Shown: piece after piece, positions 25,003 to 33,884 of the stretch
Position numbering within the stretch: the stretch's first letter is position 1
How the letters are laid out: each line of letters opens with the position of its first letter
Source: an uncultured Eubacteriales bacterium
Lineage (GTDB): Bacteria; Bacillota; Clostridia; Oscillospirales; Acutalibacteraceae
Direction: 5' to 3'
Length of the DNA: 64,000 nt
Assembly: GCA_934454125.1 (NCBI GenBank)
Contig: CAKSFA010000004.1
Span: forward strand, 42,181 to 106,180
The notes under the pieces: model-generated
Databases searched by the model: none
What the model saw: the letters and a program-made list of their open reading frames with translations, nothing else
What the model was told of the DNA's origin: nothing
Position numbers and translations under genes: made by a program

Positions 25003-27225
25003 ATGAAAAAAGTAATTATGAACAAAAAGCTACTTTCTGCTTTGCTTATCGCAGCAATTTTAACTGGTATTTTTTCCATTTTTTTGCAAACCACTACGGT
25101 TTCAGCACATGAAGCAGACGCAACCTGGGGCGCAGCGTCAGGTGATCTTGCACGCACTTATCAAAACTGGATTCAACAATATGACGGACAACAGTATCCC
25201 TATGGAGTGCGAGACAGTTTGTATGGATTGACCTACGGCGGAACAGATATGCACGGCAATTCCTATGCATCGAAAAGCTCTCCTACTACCAGAGGTTCTT
25301 ATACATACAATGGGCAAGTCCAATCTGGTTTTAACTACACCAATGTATCCGGTAACTTCGTAATCGTGCAACGCGGTTCTGGCGGAGTTACGATGGAGTC
25401 TTGGTATGAGCATGAAACAGCAAAAGATCCCGTCATCACCCAAAACACAAACACAAATGTAACACCAACTTTTACTTATACCGGCAGAGACGGCACAACT
25501 TATGATTCCTCTACAAAACCTACCTCCCCAGGTAAATACACCGTCACTGCAAAAGGTGGGGATGACAAAGCCTTATACCTGCTAGGCTGGAGCGCAACAG
25601 CAGACTTTGAAATTTTTCCTGGATATCAGATTACGTATATGGATGGAACAAATCCATTTGACAAATGGGCAGATGGATTTACCCCAATATCGGTTTATCA
25701 AGACGGTCAAACCGTCACCCTGCCAACCACAGGCAATATAACTGTACCAGAGGGCAAAATTTTCTCTGGCTGGTATGACAATGAAGGCTTAACAGGCAAT
25801 CCTGTCACAGAAATTTCCGCAGATGCAACCGGCAACAAAACGTTTTACGCCAAGTGGGATAACCAGACATACACCGTTTCGTTTATGGATGGCAACGATA
25901 CATTCTCCCTCTGGCTGGGAGATTATATCCCAAACGCAACCTACACCTTTGGTACCGGCATGCAACTCCCTCTCGCAGAAAATATAAACAATCCGCTGGG
26001 CAAACGCTTTATAGGCTGGTACGCTGATGCAGCGCTAACCGGTAACGCCATCACCAGCATCGGTACTACTGAAACCGGTAATAAAACCTTCTATGCACAA
26101 TGGGAAGACATAGAATATACCATTACTTTTAAAAACGGCAACGCCGATTTTGATTTATGGAATACCGGCTTTACCGCGCCAACCACCTATAAAAACGGTA
26201 TACAGGTAACGTTGCCAACCACGGCCAATTTTGCCATACCGGCCAATAAAGTATTTGATGGCTGGTATGAAACAGCCGATTTTTCCGGAACGACTGTAAC
26301 AGAGATTCCTGCAAACACATACGAAAACAAAACTTTTTACGCAAAATTCGTAGATGCTATTGAAAGTGTAACACTCACTGGTACCAGTACCAACAGCCTT
26401 GAGACTAATCAAACAAACCGGATTCAGGCAGGCAATACTGTAACCTACACCTATGAACTTACAAACACCGGCAATGTACCAGCAACCAATTTTACATTTG
26501 CCATCGAATTACCGCAAGACATCGTTCCCGATGCTGCTGATACAACCACCAGTGGTATACAAAAACAAATTTCACCTGTAAGAACACTTACAAGAGCTGC
26601 AACAACCCAAACTCTACAATATACACTCAACCTGCCCGTAGGCCAAAACGCAACCGTAACAGTAACTGGCACTGTTCCAGAAAACAGTACCATTGCAGGT
26701 AATTCCTTTACAGCAACCGCAACATTGGCCGGCAACGCCACCGGTGATGTTATTTGTACACTAAACCATCAAGTTTCACAAGGCAGCGCTAGCATAGAAG
26801 TCATTGACGATATAGATGCAACACTGCAACTAATCGATGCAACAATTACCGTAACAGGTCCAATAGAATGGAGCAATCCAAATACCTACACGTTGACAAC
26901 CACAGATCTGGGAACACAACTGCCAAATCTTCCATTGGGTACTTATGAATTTACCCAAACCACTGCACCGCAAGGCTATACTCTTCCAGAAAATAACACT
27001 GTGCGTTATTCTTTAATTTCAGATGGAGATGTGATTACACACCAAATTGCAAATGCAAAGATTATCATCCCAGAAGAGCCAATGGTACCTGCCGGAGAAA
27101 CGCAAACAAATCTTGGTTCTGTACAAACCGGTGATCACACTGCATGGATATTATATAGCAGCCTGTCAGTAATTTCACTCGTTATGATTGCTGCGTTACT
27201 CAAACGAAATCGTAAAAAGGTGTAA
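25003..27225 (+). CDS. Large surface protein with InlB-type repeats and a C-terminal sorting signal
   Basis: The 740 residues begin with a signal peptide (KK, hydrophobic LLSALLIAAILTGIFSIF, cleavage likely after VSA). After a unique region come three repeats of about 80 residues (about 206-450), each with a (T/S)F(M/K)xGN-like strand, FxGWY and NKTFYA(K/Q)W, the Listeria-Bacteroides (InlB B) repeat pattern. A DUF11-like region (TYELTNTGNVPATNF) and a Cna B-like region (GTYEFTQTTAPQGYTLPEN) follow. The end has VQTGD, a hydrophobic helix and KRNRKK, a variant sortase signal. ATG 25003 is preferred because AAGGAG lies 9 bases upstream. The gene is AT-richer than its neighbours. The ligand is unknown. 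Confidence 0.85.
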   Translation: MKKVIMNKKLLSALLIAAILTGIFSIFLQTTTVSAHEADATWGAASGDLARTYQNWIQQYDGQQYPYGVRDSLYGLTYGGTDMHGNSYASKSSPTTRGSYTYNGQVQSGFNYTNVSGNFVIVQRGSGGVTMESWYEHETAKDPVITQNTNTNVTPTFTYTGRDGTTYDSSTKPTSPGKYTVTAKGGDDKALYLLGWSATADFEIFPGYQITYMDGTNPFDKWADGFTPISVYQDGQTVTLPTTGNITVPEGKIFSGWYDNEGLTGNPVTEISADATGNKTFYAKWDNQTYTVSFMDGNDTFSLWLGDYIPNATYTFGTGMQLPLAENINNPLGKRFIGWYADAALTGNAITSIGTTETGNKTFYAQWEDIEYTITFKNGNADFDLWNTGFTAPTTYKNGIQVTLPTTANFAIPANKVFDGWYETADFSGTTVTEIPANTYENKTFYAKFVDAIESVTLTGTSTNSLETNQTNRIQAGNTVTYTYELTNTGNVPATNFTFAIELPQDIVPDAADTTTSGIQKQISPVRTLTRAATTQTLQYTLNLPVGQNATVTVTGTVPENSTIAGNSFTATATLAGNATGDVICTLNHQVSQGSASIEVIDDIDATLQLIDATITVTGPIEWSNPNTYTLTTTDLGTQLPNLPLGTYEFTQTTAPQGYTLPENNTVRYSLISDGDVITHQIANAKIIIPEEPMVPAGETQTNLGSVQTGDHTAWILYSSLSVISLVMIAALLKRNRKKV

Positions 27226-27228
27226 CAA

Positions 27229-27260
27229 AAAATCCGTATCTGCATGATACGGATTTTTTT
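27229..27260. terminator. Bidirectional terminator
   Basis: AATCCGTATC and GATACGGATT pair perfectly around TGCAT, with A runs before and T runs after. It serves the surface protein gene (plus) and the zinc-ribbon gene (minus), which converge here. Confidence 0.9.
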
Positions 27261-27651
27261 AAGTACGTTTGATAAATTCATGTTTACATCGCGTGCAAAT
27301 AATTTGAATTTTACCCCTTCCTTTTGGCACTCGCAACACAGCCTTGCAGCTTGGGCATTTATAATATCGATGTGCAGGGTCCTTCACTTTGGTTTTAACA
27401 AAGCCGACACGGCTTTGAAACGGGTGCAGCAACTTCAAAAACTGCTCGTTTTCTTTCCGTCGGGCCTGCAAATTGCGCGAGAGCATACGCCAAACACTCA
27501 ATCCCAACGGAATATAGCAAAAATATCCCAAATACCAAACCGGCGTAAAGCGCATCACAATCGAGATCAAAACTGATAAAATCAACAACGCAATATTCAA
27601 CTGATCATTGCCATATCTACCCTGCAAAAATCTTGCCAATCTGCCCATCAT
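27259..27651 (-). CDS. Small membrane protein with C-terminal zinc ribbon
   Basis: A 130-residue protein. It has an N-terminal FLQGRYGNDQLN segment, two hydrophobic stretches (ALLILSVLISIVM and WYLGYFCYIPLGL), a basic middle and a CPSC...CTRC zinc ribbon at the end. I recognise this architecture as a conserved uncharacterised Clostridial protein but know no function. A TATAAT on the minus strand (27690-27695) may be its promoter. ATG 27648 is an alternative start one codon later. Confidence 0.75.
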   Translation of the reverse strand: MMGRLARFLQGRYGNDQLNIALLILSVLISIVMRFTPVWYLGYFCYIPLGLSVWRMLSRNLQARRKENEQFLKLLHPFQSRVGFVKTKVKDPAHRYYKCPSCKAVLRVPKGRGKIQIICTRCKHEFIKRT

Positions 27652-27778
27652 ACATCATCAACTACCTTTTTGTCTATATCGTTGCGCTTATTATAACAAA
27701 ACCAAACAAAAAAATGATGAAATTTTTGATAACAACGCACACGTCTGACATCGAAACACAAAAAATTAAAAATAATAC

Positions 27779-27809
27779 TTGACCTAAAGTAACGTTTAAG
27801 TGTTACAAT
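27779..27809 (+). promoter_or_regulatory. Promoter with 19-bp spacer and dyad, MerR-type
   Basis: TTGACC (27779-27784) and TACAAT (27804-27809) are 19 bases apart, longer than usual. The spacer region holds an imperfect dyad, ACCTAAA (27782-27788) and TTTAAGT (27795-27801). A 19-bp spacer with a dyad between the hexamers is the hallmark of MerR-family control. No merR gene is in the window. Confidence 0.5.
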
Positions 27810-27844
27810 AAGTGCAGAAAAATACAAAACAGGAGGATCTTTGT

Positions 27845-29011
27845 ATGTTAGGCAATTTTTCCTATTATAACCCCACAATCCTGCATTTTGGTGAAGATGC
27901 AATGACGCACCTGGCCAATGAGCTAACAAAATACGGAAACAAAGTGCAGCTATGCTACGGAGGTGGCTCCATACGCAAAAATGGCATTTACCAGCAGGTT
28001 CTGCAGGCGCTTGAGCAAGCCGGCAAAATTGTAGTGGAAGACGCCGGCGTCATGCCAAATCCTACCGTAGAAAAACTGTACGAAGGCTGCAAAATCGCCC
28101 GTGAAAATCATGTAGATTTAATCCTGGCAGTAGGCGGCGGCTCTGTGTGTGACTATGCAAAAGCTGTTTCAGCCGGCGCTTACTGCGAAAGCGACCCTTG
28201 GGAAACGTATTTCATCAAGCAGGCTCCGGTACAAAATAAGATGATTCCCGTTGGCTACGTGCTAACAATGGTTGGTACCGGCTCCGAGATGAATGGCGGC
28301 TCAGTCATCACCAATCACGCCACCAAGCAAAAAATCGGCCGTGTATTTGGCAGCGAAGCATATCCAAAATTCTCAATTCTCAACCCAATCTTCACCTATA
28401 CACTGCCGCAATATCAAATGACAGCAGGTTTTTATGATATTTTCAATCATATTACCGAGCAATATTTTTCCGGTGAAGATGACAATACTTCAGACTACCT
28501 CATGGAAGGCCTCATGCGTTCGCTGATTCACTCGTCACGCATTGCAGTAAAAAATCCCACAGACTACGAAGCCCGCAGCAATATCATGTGGACAGCCACC
28601 TGGGCACTGAACACACTTGTCTCCAAAGGCAAAGCCACCGACTGGATGGTACACATGATCGGGCAATCCATCGGCGCATACACCGATGCAACACACGGCA
28701 TGACGTTGGCCGCTGTTTCCATGGCGTATTACCGCCATATTTGCCCGCATGGCCTGCAAAAATTTGTCCGCTTTGCGCAAAACGTATGGAACGTAGATCC
28801 ACAGAATAAAACCGACACAGAAGTTGCACAGGCAGGCCTTGCCTGTATGGAGCGCTGGATGCAAGAAATCGGCCTTGTGATGCGCATCTCCGAGCTGGGC
28901 GTAACCGAAGAAATAATTCCAGGAATCGCAGACGGCGTCTTCCTCAAAACAGGCGGTTACAAAGCGCTGTCTCGCCAAGAAGTGGTCGATATCCTGCACG
29001 CAAGCATGTAA
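27845..29011 (+). CDS. Iron-containing alcohol dehydrogenase (butanol dehydrogenase type)
   Basis: Interconverts an aldehyde and an alcohol with NAD(P)H; the natural substrate is not fixed by sequence. The 388 residues start at ATG 27845 behind AGGAGG. Family features are LCYGGGSIRKNGIYQQVL, ILAVGGGSVCDYAKAVSAG, and the metal-binding histidine region DIFNHITEQYF together with DATHGMTLAAVSMAYYRH. It is monocistronic, between its own promoter and a strong terminator. The MerR-type promoter suggests induction by aldehydes or thiol-reactive compounds. Confidence 0.9.
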   Translation: MLGNFSYYNPTILHFGEDAMTHLANELTKYGNKVQLCYGGGSIRKNGIYQQVLQALEQAGKIVVEDAGVMPNPTVEKLYEGCKIARENHVDLILAVGGGSVCDYAKAVSAGAYCESDPWETYFIKQAPVQNKMIPVGYVLTMVGTGSEMNGGSVITNHATKQKIGRVFGSEAYPKFSILNPIFTYTLPQYQMTAGFYDIFNHITEQYFSGEDDNTSDYLMEGLMRSLIHSSRIAVKNPTDYEARSNIMWTATWALNTLVSKGKATDWMVHMIGQSIGAYTDATHGMTLAAVSMAYYRHICPHGLQKFVRFAQNVWNVDPQNKTDTEVAQAGLACMERWMQEIGLVMRISELGVTEEIIPGIADGVFLKTGGYKALSRQEVVDILHASM

Positions 29012-29019
29012 AAATAAAT

Positions 29020-29056
29020 AAAGAAGGCTGCCAGCAATCAGCAGCCTTCTTTTTAT
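29020..29056. terminator. Bidirectional terminator
   Basis: AAGAAGGCTGC pairs with GCAGCCTTCTT around CAGCAATCA, with a T run on the plus strand. It separates the dehydrogenase gene from the convergent copA-csoR operon. Confidence 0.9.
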
Positions 29057-29316
29057 TTTGCTATTTTATCCAACAGCTCCAAAATTTCCGCAATTTTTTC
29101 TGATTCATTGCCCTGCGCAAAAGCATCTTTTACGCAACCGGCAAGATGCGCCTGCAAAACCGCCTTGTTGGCCTTTTTTAAAATGGCCTGCACAGCCAGC
29201 AGTTGATTCGAAATATCCATGCAATAGCGGTCTTCTTCCACCATTTTCAGCAGACCATCTAACTGCCCTCTCGCCGTTTTCAGCAGCGGCACAACCGTCT
29301 GTTTATCTGCTTTCAT
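29053..29316 (-). CDS. csoR: Copper-sensing repressor CsoR
   Basis: Cu(I)-responsive DNA-binding repressor. The 87 residues form the all-helical CsoR/RcnR fold and have the Cu(I) ligands expected for CsoR: Cys32 (RYCMDIS), His57 and Cys61 (QAHLAGCV). It is the second gene of the copA operon, and a GC-rich dyad overlapping the copA transcription start is its likely operator, which would make it autoregulatory. Confidence 0.93.
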   Translation of the reverse strand: MKADKQTVVPLLKTARGQLDGLLKMVEEDRYCMDISNQLLAVQAILKKANKAVLQAHLAGCVKDAFAQGNESEKIAEILELLDKIAK

Positions 29317-29334
29317 ACGCTCCCCCTGCCTTTA

Positions 29335-29544
29335 CTAAGCCTGAATGTCAATCACTTCAAAACCGGCCTCATTCACAGCACGGCATAACGCCTGTTCATC
29401 TACCGGCTCGCTCAACTCCAACACTGCACATTTTTGCTCCAAATCCACTGTAGCCTGCACACCGGCAAAACCGTTTAAAATCTTCTCTACAGTTGCTTTG
29501 CAGTGTCCACAGCTCATACCATTGATTTTCATTATTCTCTTCAT
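29335..29544 (-). CDS. copZ: CopZ-like copper chaperone domain with its own start (nested in copA frame)
   Basis: The last 69 codons of copA form a complete Cop[19 protein letters not shown] with the CxxC site, ending EVIDIQA. An ATG at 29544 opens this part, and GGAGAG / AAGGAG (29554-29561) lies 9-11 bases upstream in the copA reading frame. A free chaperone could therefore be made from the same mRNA. That is inference; only the fused frame is certain. Confidence 0.5.
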   Translation of the reverse strand: MKRIMKINGMSCGHCKATVEKILNGFAGVQATVDLEQKCAVLELSEPVDEQALCRAVNEAGFEVIDIQA

Positions 29545-31848
29545 GATTGCTTTCTCTCCTTGTTTTATCATCGGTGCCTGTGCCGGCACAGCATTCGGTT
29601 TAAAAAACTTCAGTCGCAGCGCATTGAGCACCACACACACCGAGCTCAAACTCATTGCAGTCGCGCCAAACATCGGGCTAAGTGTCCAGCCCAGCACGCC
29701 AAAAAACACGCCGGCCGCCAACGGAATCCCAATACAATTATAGAAAAATGCCCAAAACAGATTTTCCTTAATATTGGTGATGGTCGCTTTGCTCAACCGA
29801 ATCGCCGTTACCACGTCCAGCAAATCGCTGCGCATCAAAACAATGTCTGCCGATTCGATCGCAATATCCGTACCCGCACCAATCGCAATGCCCACATCTG
29901 CCCGCGCCAATGCCGGCGCATCATTGATACCGTCACCCACCATGGCAACCCGCTGTCCCGTTTCCTGCAATGCACAAATATGCCGTTCTTTATCCTGCGG
30001 CAAAACCTGTGCGGCCACACGGTCAATTCCCAGCTGCTGCGCAATGGCCTGCGCTGTTTTTGGGTGATCACCGGTCAGCATCATAACATCAACGTGCATC
30101 TGTCGAAGCTGTGCAATTGCTTGCGCACTTGTTGGTTTTACCACGTCTGCTGCGGCAATTACTCCCAGCAAACGACTGCCCACGGCAAAAAACAGTGGTG
30201 TTTTCCCCTGCTGTGCAAGCGTTTCACTCACCTCAGTAAAGTCGCCTCCATCGGCATACTGTGACACAAAGGCCAAATTCCCCGCATAGCAAAGCTGCTC
30301 ATTGATCACTGCTGTAACGCCCTGCCCTGGTACGGCTGAAAACTGCGTCACCTGCAACTCTGCAATCCCCTTCGCCTGTGCATATTGTGTCACCGCCTCT
30401 GCCAGCGGGTGCTCCGATGGCGCTTCGATAGACGCCGCCACTGTCAGTAACGCCTGTTCGGTAACACCCTGCGTAGGCAACACATCCGTCACGGTCGGTT
30501 TCCCCTCGGTGATAGTCCCGGTTTTATCAAGCACAACGGTTTTGATGCTGTGCGCTGTTTCCAGTGCTTCAGCAGATTTAATCAAAACGCCGCATTGCGC
30601 CCCCTTACCCATACCCACCATAATCGCCACAGGTGTTGCCAATCCAAGCGCACAAGGGCACGAGATCACCAACACCGAAATACCAATCGACAGCGCAAAC
30701 GCAAACGATGCCCCCAATACCAACCAAACAACCATCGCCAGCACCGCAATTCCAATCACAACCGGCACAAACACACCGCTGATTTTATCCGCCAGCTTGG
30801 CAATCGGTGCTTTTGAAGCGCTTGCGTCCTCCACCAGCTGAATGATCTGCGCCAACGTTGTGTCCTGTCCCACACGCTCTGCCCGCATCTCAAACGCACC
30901 CGCCTGGTTCACCGATGCTGCCATTACACGGTCGCCCACCTGTTTTTCTACCGGCATACTCTCACCGGTCAGTGCAGACTGATCCACAAACGAGCTTCCC
31001 TTTGTTACAACACCGTCTACCGGTATGCGCTGCCCTGGTCTGACCAAAACACAATCACCGGCCACCACTTCCGCAACGGGAATCTCCAACTCCTGTCCTT
31101 CACGCAATACCGTTGCCATTTTTGGTGCCAAATCCAGCAATTTCGCAATTGCGTCAGAGGTTTTTCCCTTTGATTTGGCTTCCAAAAATTTTCCCAGCGT
31201 AATCAACGCCAAAATCATAGCCGCCGACTCAAAATACAGCTCCATTCCATAATGGTGCGCTGTCGTCAAATCCTGCTGTCCCAGCGCAACCCCAATGCGA
31301 TAAATGGCATACACACCATAAATCAACGCCGCACCAGAGCCAATCGCAATCAACGAATCCATATTCGGGTGCAACCGAATCAGATTGCGAAAGCCCGACT
31401 GATAATAGACGCGATTCACATAAACGATGGGCAGCGTGAGCAAAAACTGCGTCAATGCAAAGGTCAGCATATTCTGCGCACCAACAAAACATGCAGGCAG
31501 TGGCAATCCCACCATATGTCCCATTGAAAGATACATCAACGGTATCAAACAGATAAACGAAACAACCAACCGACACTGCATACCACGCAGCTCTTGTGTA
31601 ACGGCAGAAACCGGTTTCTGAACCGATTTTGTCCCAGTCTGATCAAACTGTGCCTGATACCCGGCCTGCACAACAGCACCCACAATCCGCTGCGCATCGG
31701 TCTGCTGTTCATCAAACGTCACCGTCATCGTATTTGCCAGCAGATTGACCGCCACCGTCTGCACACCATTTATTTTTTTTACACTGCGTTCCACTGCGGC
31801 GGCACACGCAGAGCATGTCATTCCTGTTACTTGAAATTTTTGCTGCAT
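29335..31848 (-). CDS. copA: Copper-exporting P1B-type ATPase with N- and C-terminal HMA domains
   Basis: Pumps Cu(I) out of the cytosol. ATG 31848 is chosen because GAGGAG lies 6 bases upstream; the open frame continues 25 codons further up over the operator. The 837 residues have an HMA domain ([15 protein letters not shown]), membrane helices, the ion-binding CPC ([12 protein letters not shown]), the phosphorylation motif [33 protein letters not shown], and a second HMA domain at about 769-837. The linker before the last domain reads [10 protein letters not shown] and is the translated ribosome binding site and start of copZ, so a copA-copZ fusion is likely. Confidence 0.94.
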   Translation of the reverse strand: MQQKFQVTGMTCSACAAAVERSVKKINGVQTVAVNLLANTMTVTFDEQQTDAQRIVGAVVQAGYQAQFDQTGTKSVQKPVSAVTQELRGMQCRLVVSFICLIPLMYLSMGHMVGLPLPACFVGAQNMLTFALTQFLLTLPIVYVNRVYYQSGFRNLIRLHPNMDSLIAIGSGAALIYGVYAIYRIGVALGQQDLTTAHHYGMELYFESAAMILALITLGKFLEAKSKGKTSDAIAKLLDLAPKMATVLREGQELEIPVAEVVAGDCVLVRPGQRIPVDGVVTKGSSFVDQSALTGESMPVEKQVGDRVMAASVNQAGAFEMRAERVGQDTTLAQIIQLVEDASASKAPIAKLADKISGVFVPVVIGIAVLAMVVWLVLGASFAFALSIGISVLVISCPCALGLATPVAIMVGMGKGAQCGVLIKSAEALETAHSIKTVVLDKTGTITEGKPTVTDVLPTQGVTEQALLTVAASIEAPSEHPLAEAVTQYAQAKGIAELQVTQFSAVPGQGVTAVINEQLCYAGNLAFVSQYADGGDFTEVSETLAQQGKTPLFFAVGSRLLGVIAAADVVKPTSAQAIAQLRQMHVDVMMLTGDHPKTAQAIAQQLGIDRVAAQVLPQDKERHICALQETGQRVAMVGDGINDAPALARADVGIAIGAGTDIAIESADIVLMRSDLLDVVTAIRLSKATITNIKENLFWAFFYNCIGIPLAAGVFFGVLGWTLSPMFGATAMSLSSVCVVLNALRLKFFKPNAVPAQAPMIKQGEKAIMKRIMKINGMSCGHCKATVEKILNGFAGVQATVDLEQKCAVLELSEPVDEQALCRAVNEAGFEVIDIQA

Positions 31849-31867
31849 AAGATTCTCCTCATTCAAC

Positions 31868-31886
31868 CACCCCTCCGGGGGAGGTG
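31868..31886. promoter_or_regulatory. Probable CsoR operator
   Basis: CACCCCTCCGGGGGAGGTG is a GC-rich near-palindrome lying just downstream of the copA -10 element and upstream of its ribosome binding site. GC-rich dyads of this kind are typical CsoR targets, and csoR is in the same operon. Confidence 0.65.
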
Positions 31887-31894
31887 TTACAATC

Positions 31895-31923
31895 AACATA
31901 ACATGCTCGTTTTGATTTGTCAA
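31895..31923 (-). promoter_or_regulatory. Promoter of copA-csoR
   Basis: On the minus strand a perfect TTGACA (31918-31923), 17 bases and TATGTT (31895-31900) precede the operator. Confidence 0.75.
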
Positions 31924-31961
31924 CCTCTAGTATGCGCCGCCGCATCAAAAACCATGTAAAA

Positions 31962-31994
31962 AAGAAAAAACACCCGCTCACCAGGTGCTTTTTC
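31962..31994 (-). terminator. Terminator of the second alcohol dehydrogenase gene
   Basis: On the minus strand AAAGCACC and GGTGTTTT pair around TGGTGAGCG and run into a T-rich tail. It lies 27 bp after the dehydrogenase stop. Confidence 0.75.
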
Positions 31995-32020
31995 CGCTTT
32001 ATGTAAAGCGTAATGTCGTC

Positions 32021-33169
32021 TTATCTCGCCGCAGTAAAAATCGCTACAATCTCTGCATGCGTTGCCTGCTTCGGGTTGGTCAAGCCGCAGGCATCTTTTA
32101 ATGCATTGGTAGCCAACTCATCAAATGCGCTCTCCGGCACTTTCAATTCATCCAAACCAGAGGGGATCTCAACATCCTTTGAAAGCTGCTTGATTAATGC
32201 AATCGCAGTTTTTGCGCCCTCACTGTCACTCATATTCGCAACATCTGCGCCCATAAATCCTGCAATGTCTTTTAATCTGCCAGCTGCAACCTGCGCATTA
32301 TACTCCTGCACATGCGGCAACAAAACTGCGTTGCAAACACCGTGCGGCAAATCGAACATACCGCCCAACTGGTGCGCCATTGCATGCACATAACCCAGCG
32401 AAGCATTGTTAAATGCCATACCTGCCAGATACTCTGCATACGCCATATTCTCTCTGGCTTCCACATTTTTGCCGTCATGCACAGCCGTTCTCAAATATTT
32501 GGTAATCAACTCAATCGCTTTTTGAGCACAAGCATCTGTAACCGGCGTTGCCGCAGTCGAAACATACGCCTCCACTGCATGAGTCAAAGCGTCCATACCG
32601 GTCGCTGCCGTCAAGCCCTTGGGAATATTCAGCATCAGATTTGCATCATTTACTGCAATCAGCGGTGTCGTGTTTTTATCCACAATGGCCATCTTCACAT
32701 GGCGCTCTTCATCTGTAATGATGCAGAAAATCGTCATCTCACTTGCCGTGCCCGCCGTCGTATTCACAGCAATCATCGGCAACTGCGGTTTTTTCGAGCG
32801 ATTCACGCCTTCATAGTCCTCAATTTTGCCGCCATTTGCAGCCAGCAGAGCAATACCCTTGCAGCAGTCATGTGAAGAGCCGCCGCCAAAAGAAATCACA
32901 AAATCACAGTTTTGTTCTTTGAGCAGCTGCAAACCATTGTTTACATTTGCAACCGTCGGGTTCGGCTGCACGCCGTCATAAATTGCATATGCAATGCCGT
33001 TTTGCTCCAGCAACTTGGTTAGCTCTCCTACCAAACCAATCTGGTTGAGCACCTTATCCGTCACAATCAACGCTTTTTTCAAGCCCAGCTCTTTGATTTC
33101 CGCCGGAACCTCCTGCAAACAACCTGCACCCATCAAGCTCATTGACGGCATATAAAATCTTTCTGACAT
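32021..33169 (-). CDS. Iron-containing alcohol dehydrogenase (1,3-propanediol/FucO-like)
   Basis: A second member of the iron-type family with 382 residues, clearly different from the one at 27.8 kb. It has [44 protein letters not shown], and the metal-binding HAMAHQLGG and [13 protein letters not shown] segments. These place it near ethanol or propanediol dehydrogenases; the substrate is not certain. It is monocistronic with its own promoter and terminator. Confidence 0.93.
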   Translation of the reverse strand: MSERFYMPSMSLMGAGCLQEVPAEIKELGLKKALIVTDKVLNQIGLVGELTKLLEQNGIAYAIYDGVQPNPTVANVNNGLQLLKEQNCDFVISFGGGSSHDCCKGIALLAANGGKIEDYEGVNRSKKPQLPMIAVNTTAGTASEMTIFCIITDEERHVKMAIVDKNTTPLIAVNDANLMLNIPKGLTAATGMDALTHAVEAYVSTAATPVTDACAQKAIELITKYLRTAVHDGKNVEARENMAYAEYLAGMAFNNASLGYVHAMAHQLGGMFDLPHGVCNAVLLPHVQEYNAQVAAGRLKDIAGFMGADVANMSDSEGAKTAIALIKQLSKDVEIPSGLDELKVPESAFDELATNALKDACGLTNPKQATHAEIVAIFTAAR

Positions 33170-33237
33170 AATCCATCCTCCTATCCGGCAAGCCTTTCAT
33201 TCTGCTTGCATTTCCTGGTAAATATTTTACGATTCTT

Positions 33238-33265
33238 AGTATAGCACCACGGTATACATTGTCAA
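33238..33265 (-). promoter_or_regulatory. Promoter of the second alcohol dehydrogenase gene
   Basis: Minus strand TTGACA (33260-33265), 16 bases and TATACT (33238-33243). Upstream, between about 33281 and 33350, the DNA is very AT-rich and includes the palindrome AACAAAGTTTGTT, which may be an operator or the weak end of the niaR transcript. Confidence 0.6.
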
Positions 33266-33368
33266 TCATCGATAAAAATTAAACAAAGTTTGTTATTTTT
33301 TATACAAGTTTAACAATAAACAAATCAAAACTATCTACAACAATTTGTTTATATTCCACTGCCAATCT

Positions 33369-33884
33369 TTATGCGTTATACACAAAACCACCCGCAGTTA
33401 ATTTGGCTTCCACCAAATCCAGCACCTCCTCCGATTTTGCCGCAACGGTGTGGCAATGAACCCCACCGGTCAGCTCCGTCAGCGGCTTGGTTCCGCTTTG
33501 CCGCAGCTCACGTAAAAACTGGGCTGTATCCTCCCTGCATGCCACCTGCAAATCTGCCCGAATACTGCCGTAAATCTCATGTGCAACACCAACATCCAGC
33601 ACGGTTGCCCCACAATCCACAATCATATTCAACTCCTCTTCAATGCGGTCGCTACCATGCCTGACCCAAAATACACGCACCGCACGGTTGGTCAGGCTGT
33701 TTTGTGTCAAATAACCGCGATTAGTCGAAACAATCATGCAATTTTGCGCCCGCAGCAATGCAATATCCTGCACAATCACCTGGCGGCTCACCTGAAAATA
33801 CTTTGCCAACTTTGCACCAGATACCGGTTGGTCACTTTCACTGATCAATCGCAGTAATTCTGATCTTCTCTCACTTCCCTGCAT
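33369..33884 (-). CDS. niaR: NiaR-type transcriptional repressor of NAD synthesis
   Basis: The 171 residues have an N-terminal winged helix-turn-helix (RRSELLRLISESDQPVSGAK, LAKYFQVSRQVIVQDIALLR) and a C-terminal 3H ligand-binding domain with conserved histidines (WVRHGSDRIEEEL, GVAHEIYGSI, GGVHCHTVAA). Members repress nad genes with nicotinic acid as corepressor. ATG 33884 overlaps the nadC stop (TGATG), making it the last gene of the operon it probably controls. Confidence 0.92.
   Translation of the reverse strand: MQGSERRSELLRLISESDQPVSGAKLAKYFQVSRQVIVQDIALLRAQNCMIVSTNRGYLTQNSLTNRAVRVFWVRHGSDRIEEELNMIVDCGATVLDVGVAHEIYGSIRADLQVACREDTAQFLRELRQSGTKPLTELTGGVHCHTVAAKSEEVLDLVEAKLTAGGFVYNA

Noticed and set aside
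31849..31923. Upstream extension of the copA frame
   Set aside because: It would cover the promoter and operator; ATG 31848 has the proper ribosome binding site.
33281..33350. Possible Rex operator near AACAAAGTTTGTT and TTAACAA before the second alcohol dehydrogenase
   Set aside because: The half-sites do not have the spacing of a Rex site; kept only as an AT-rich palindrome.
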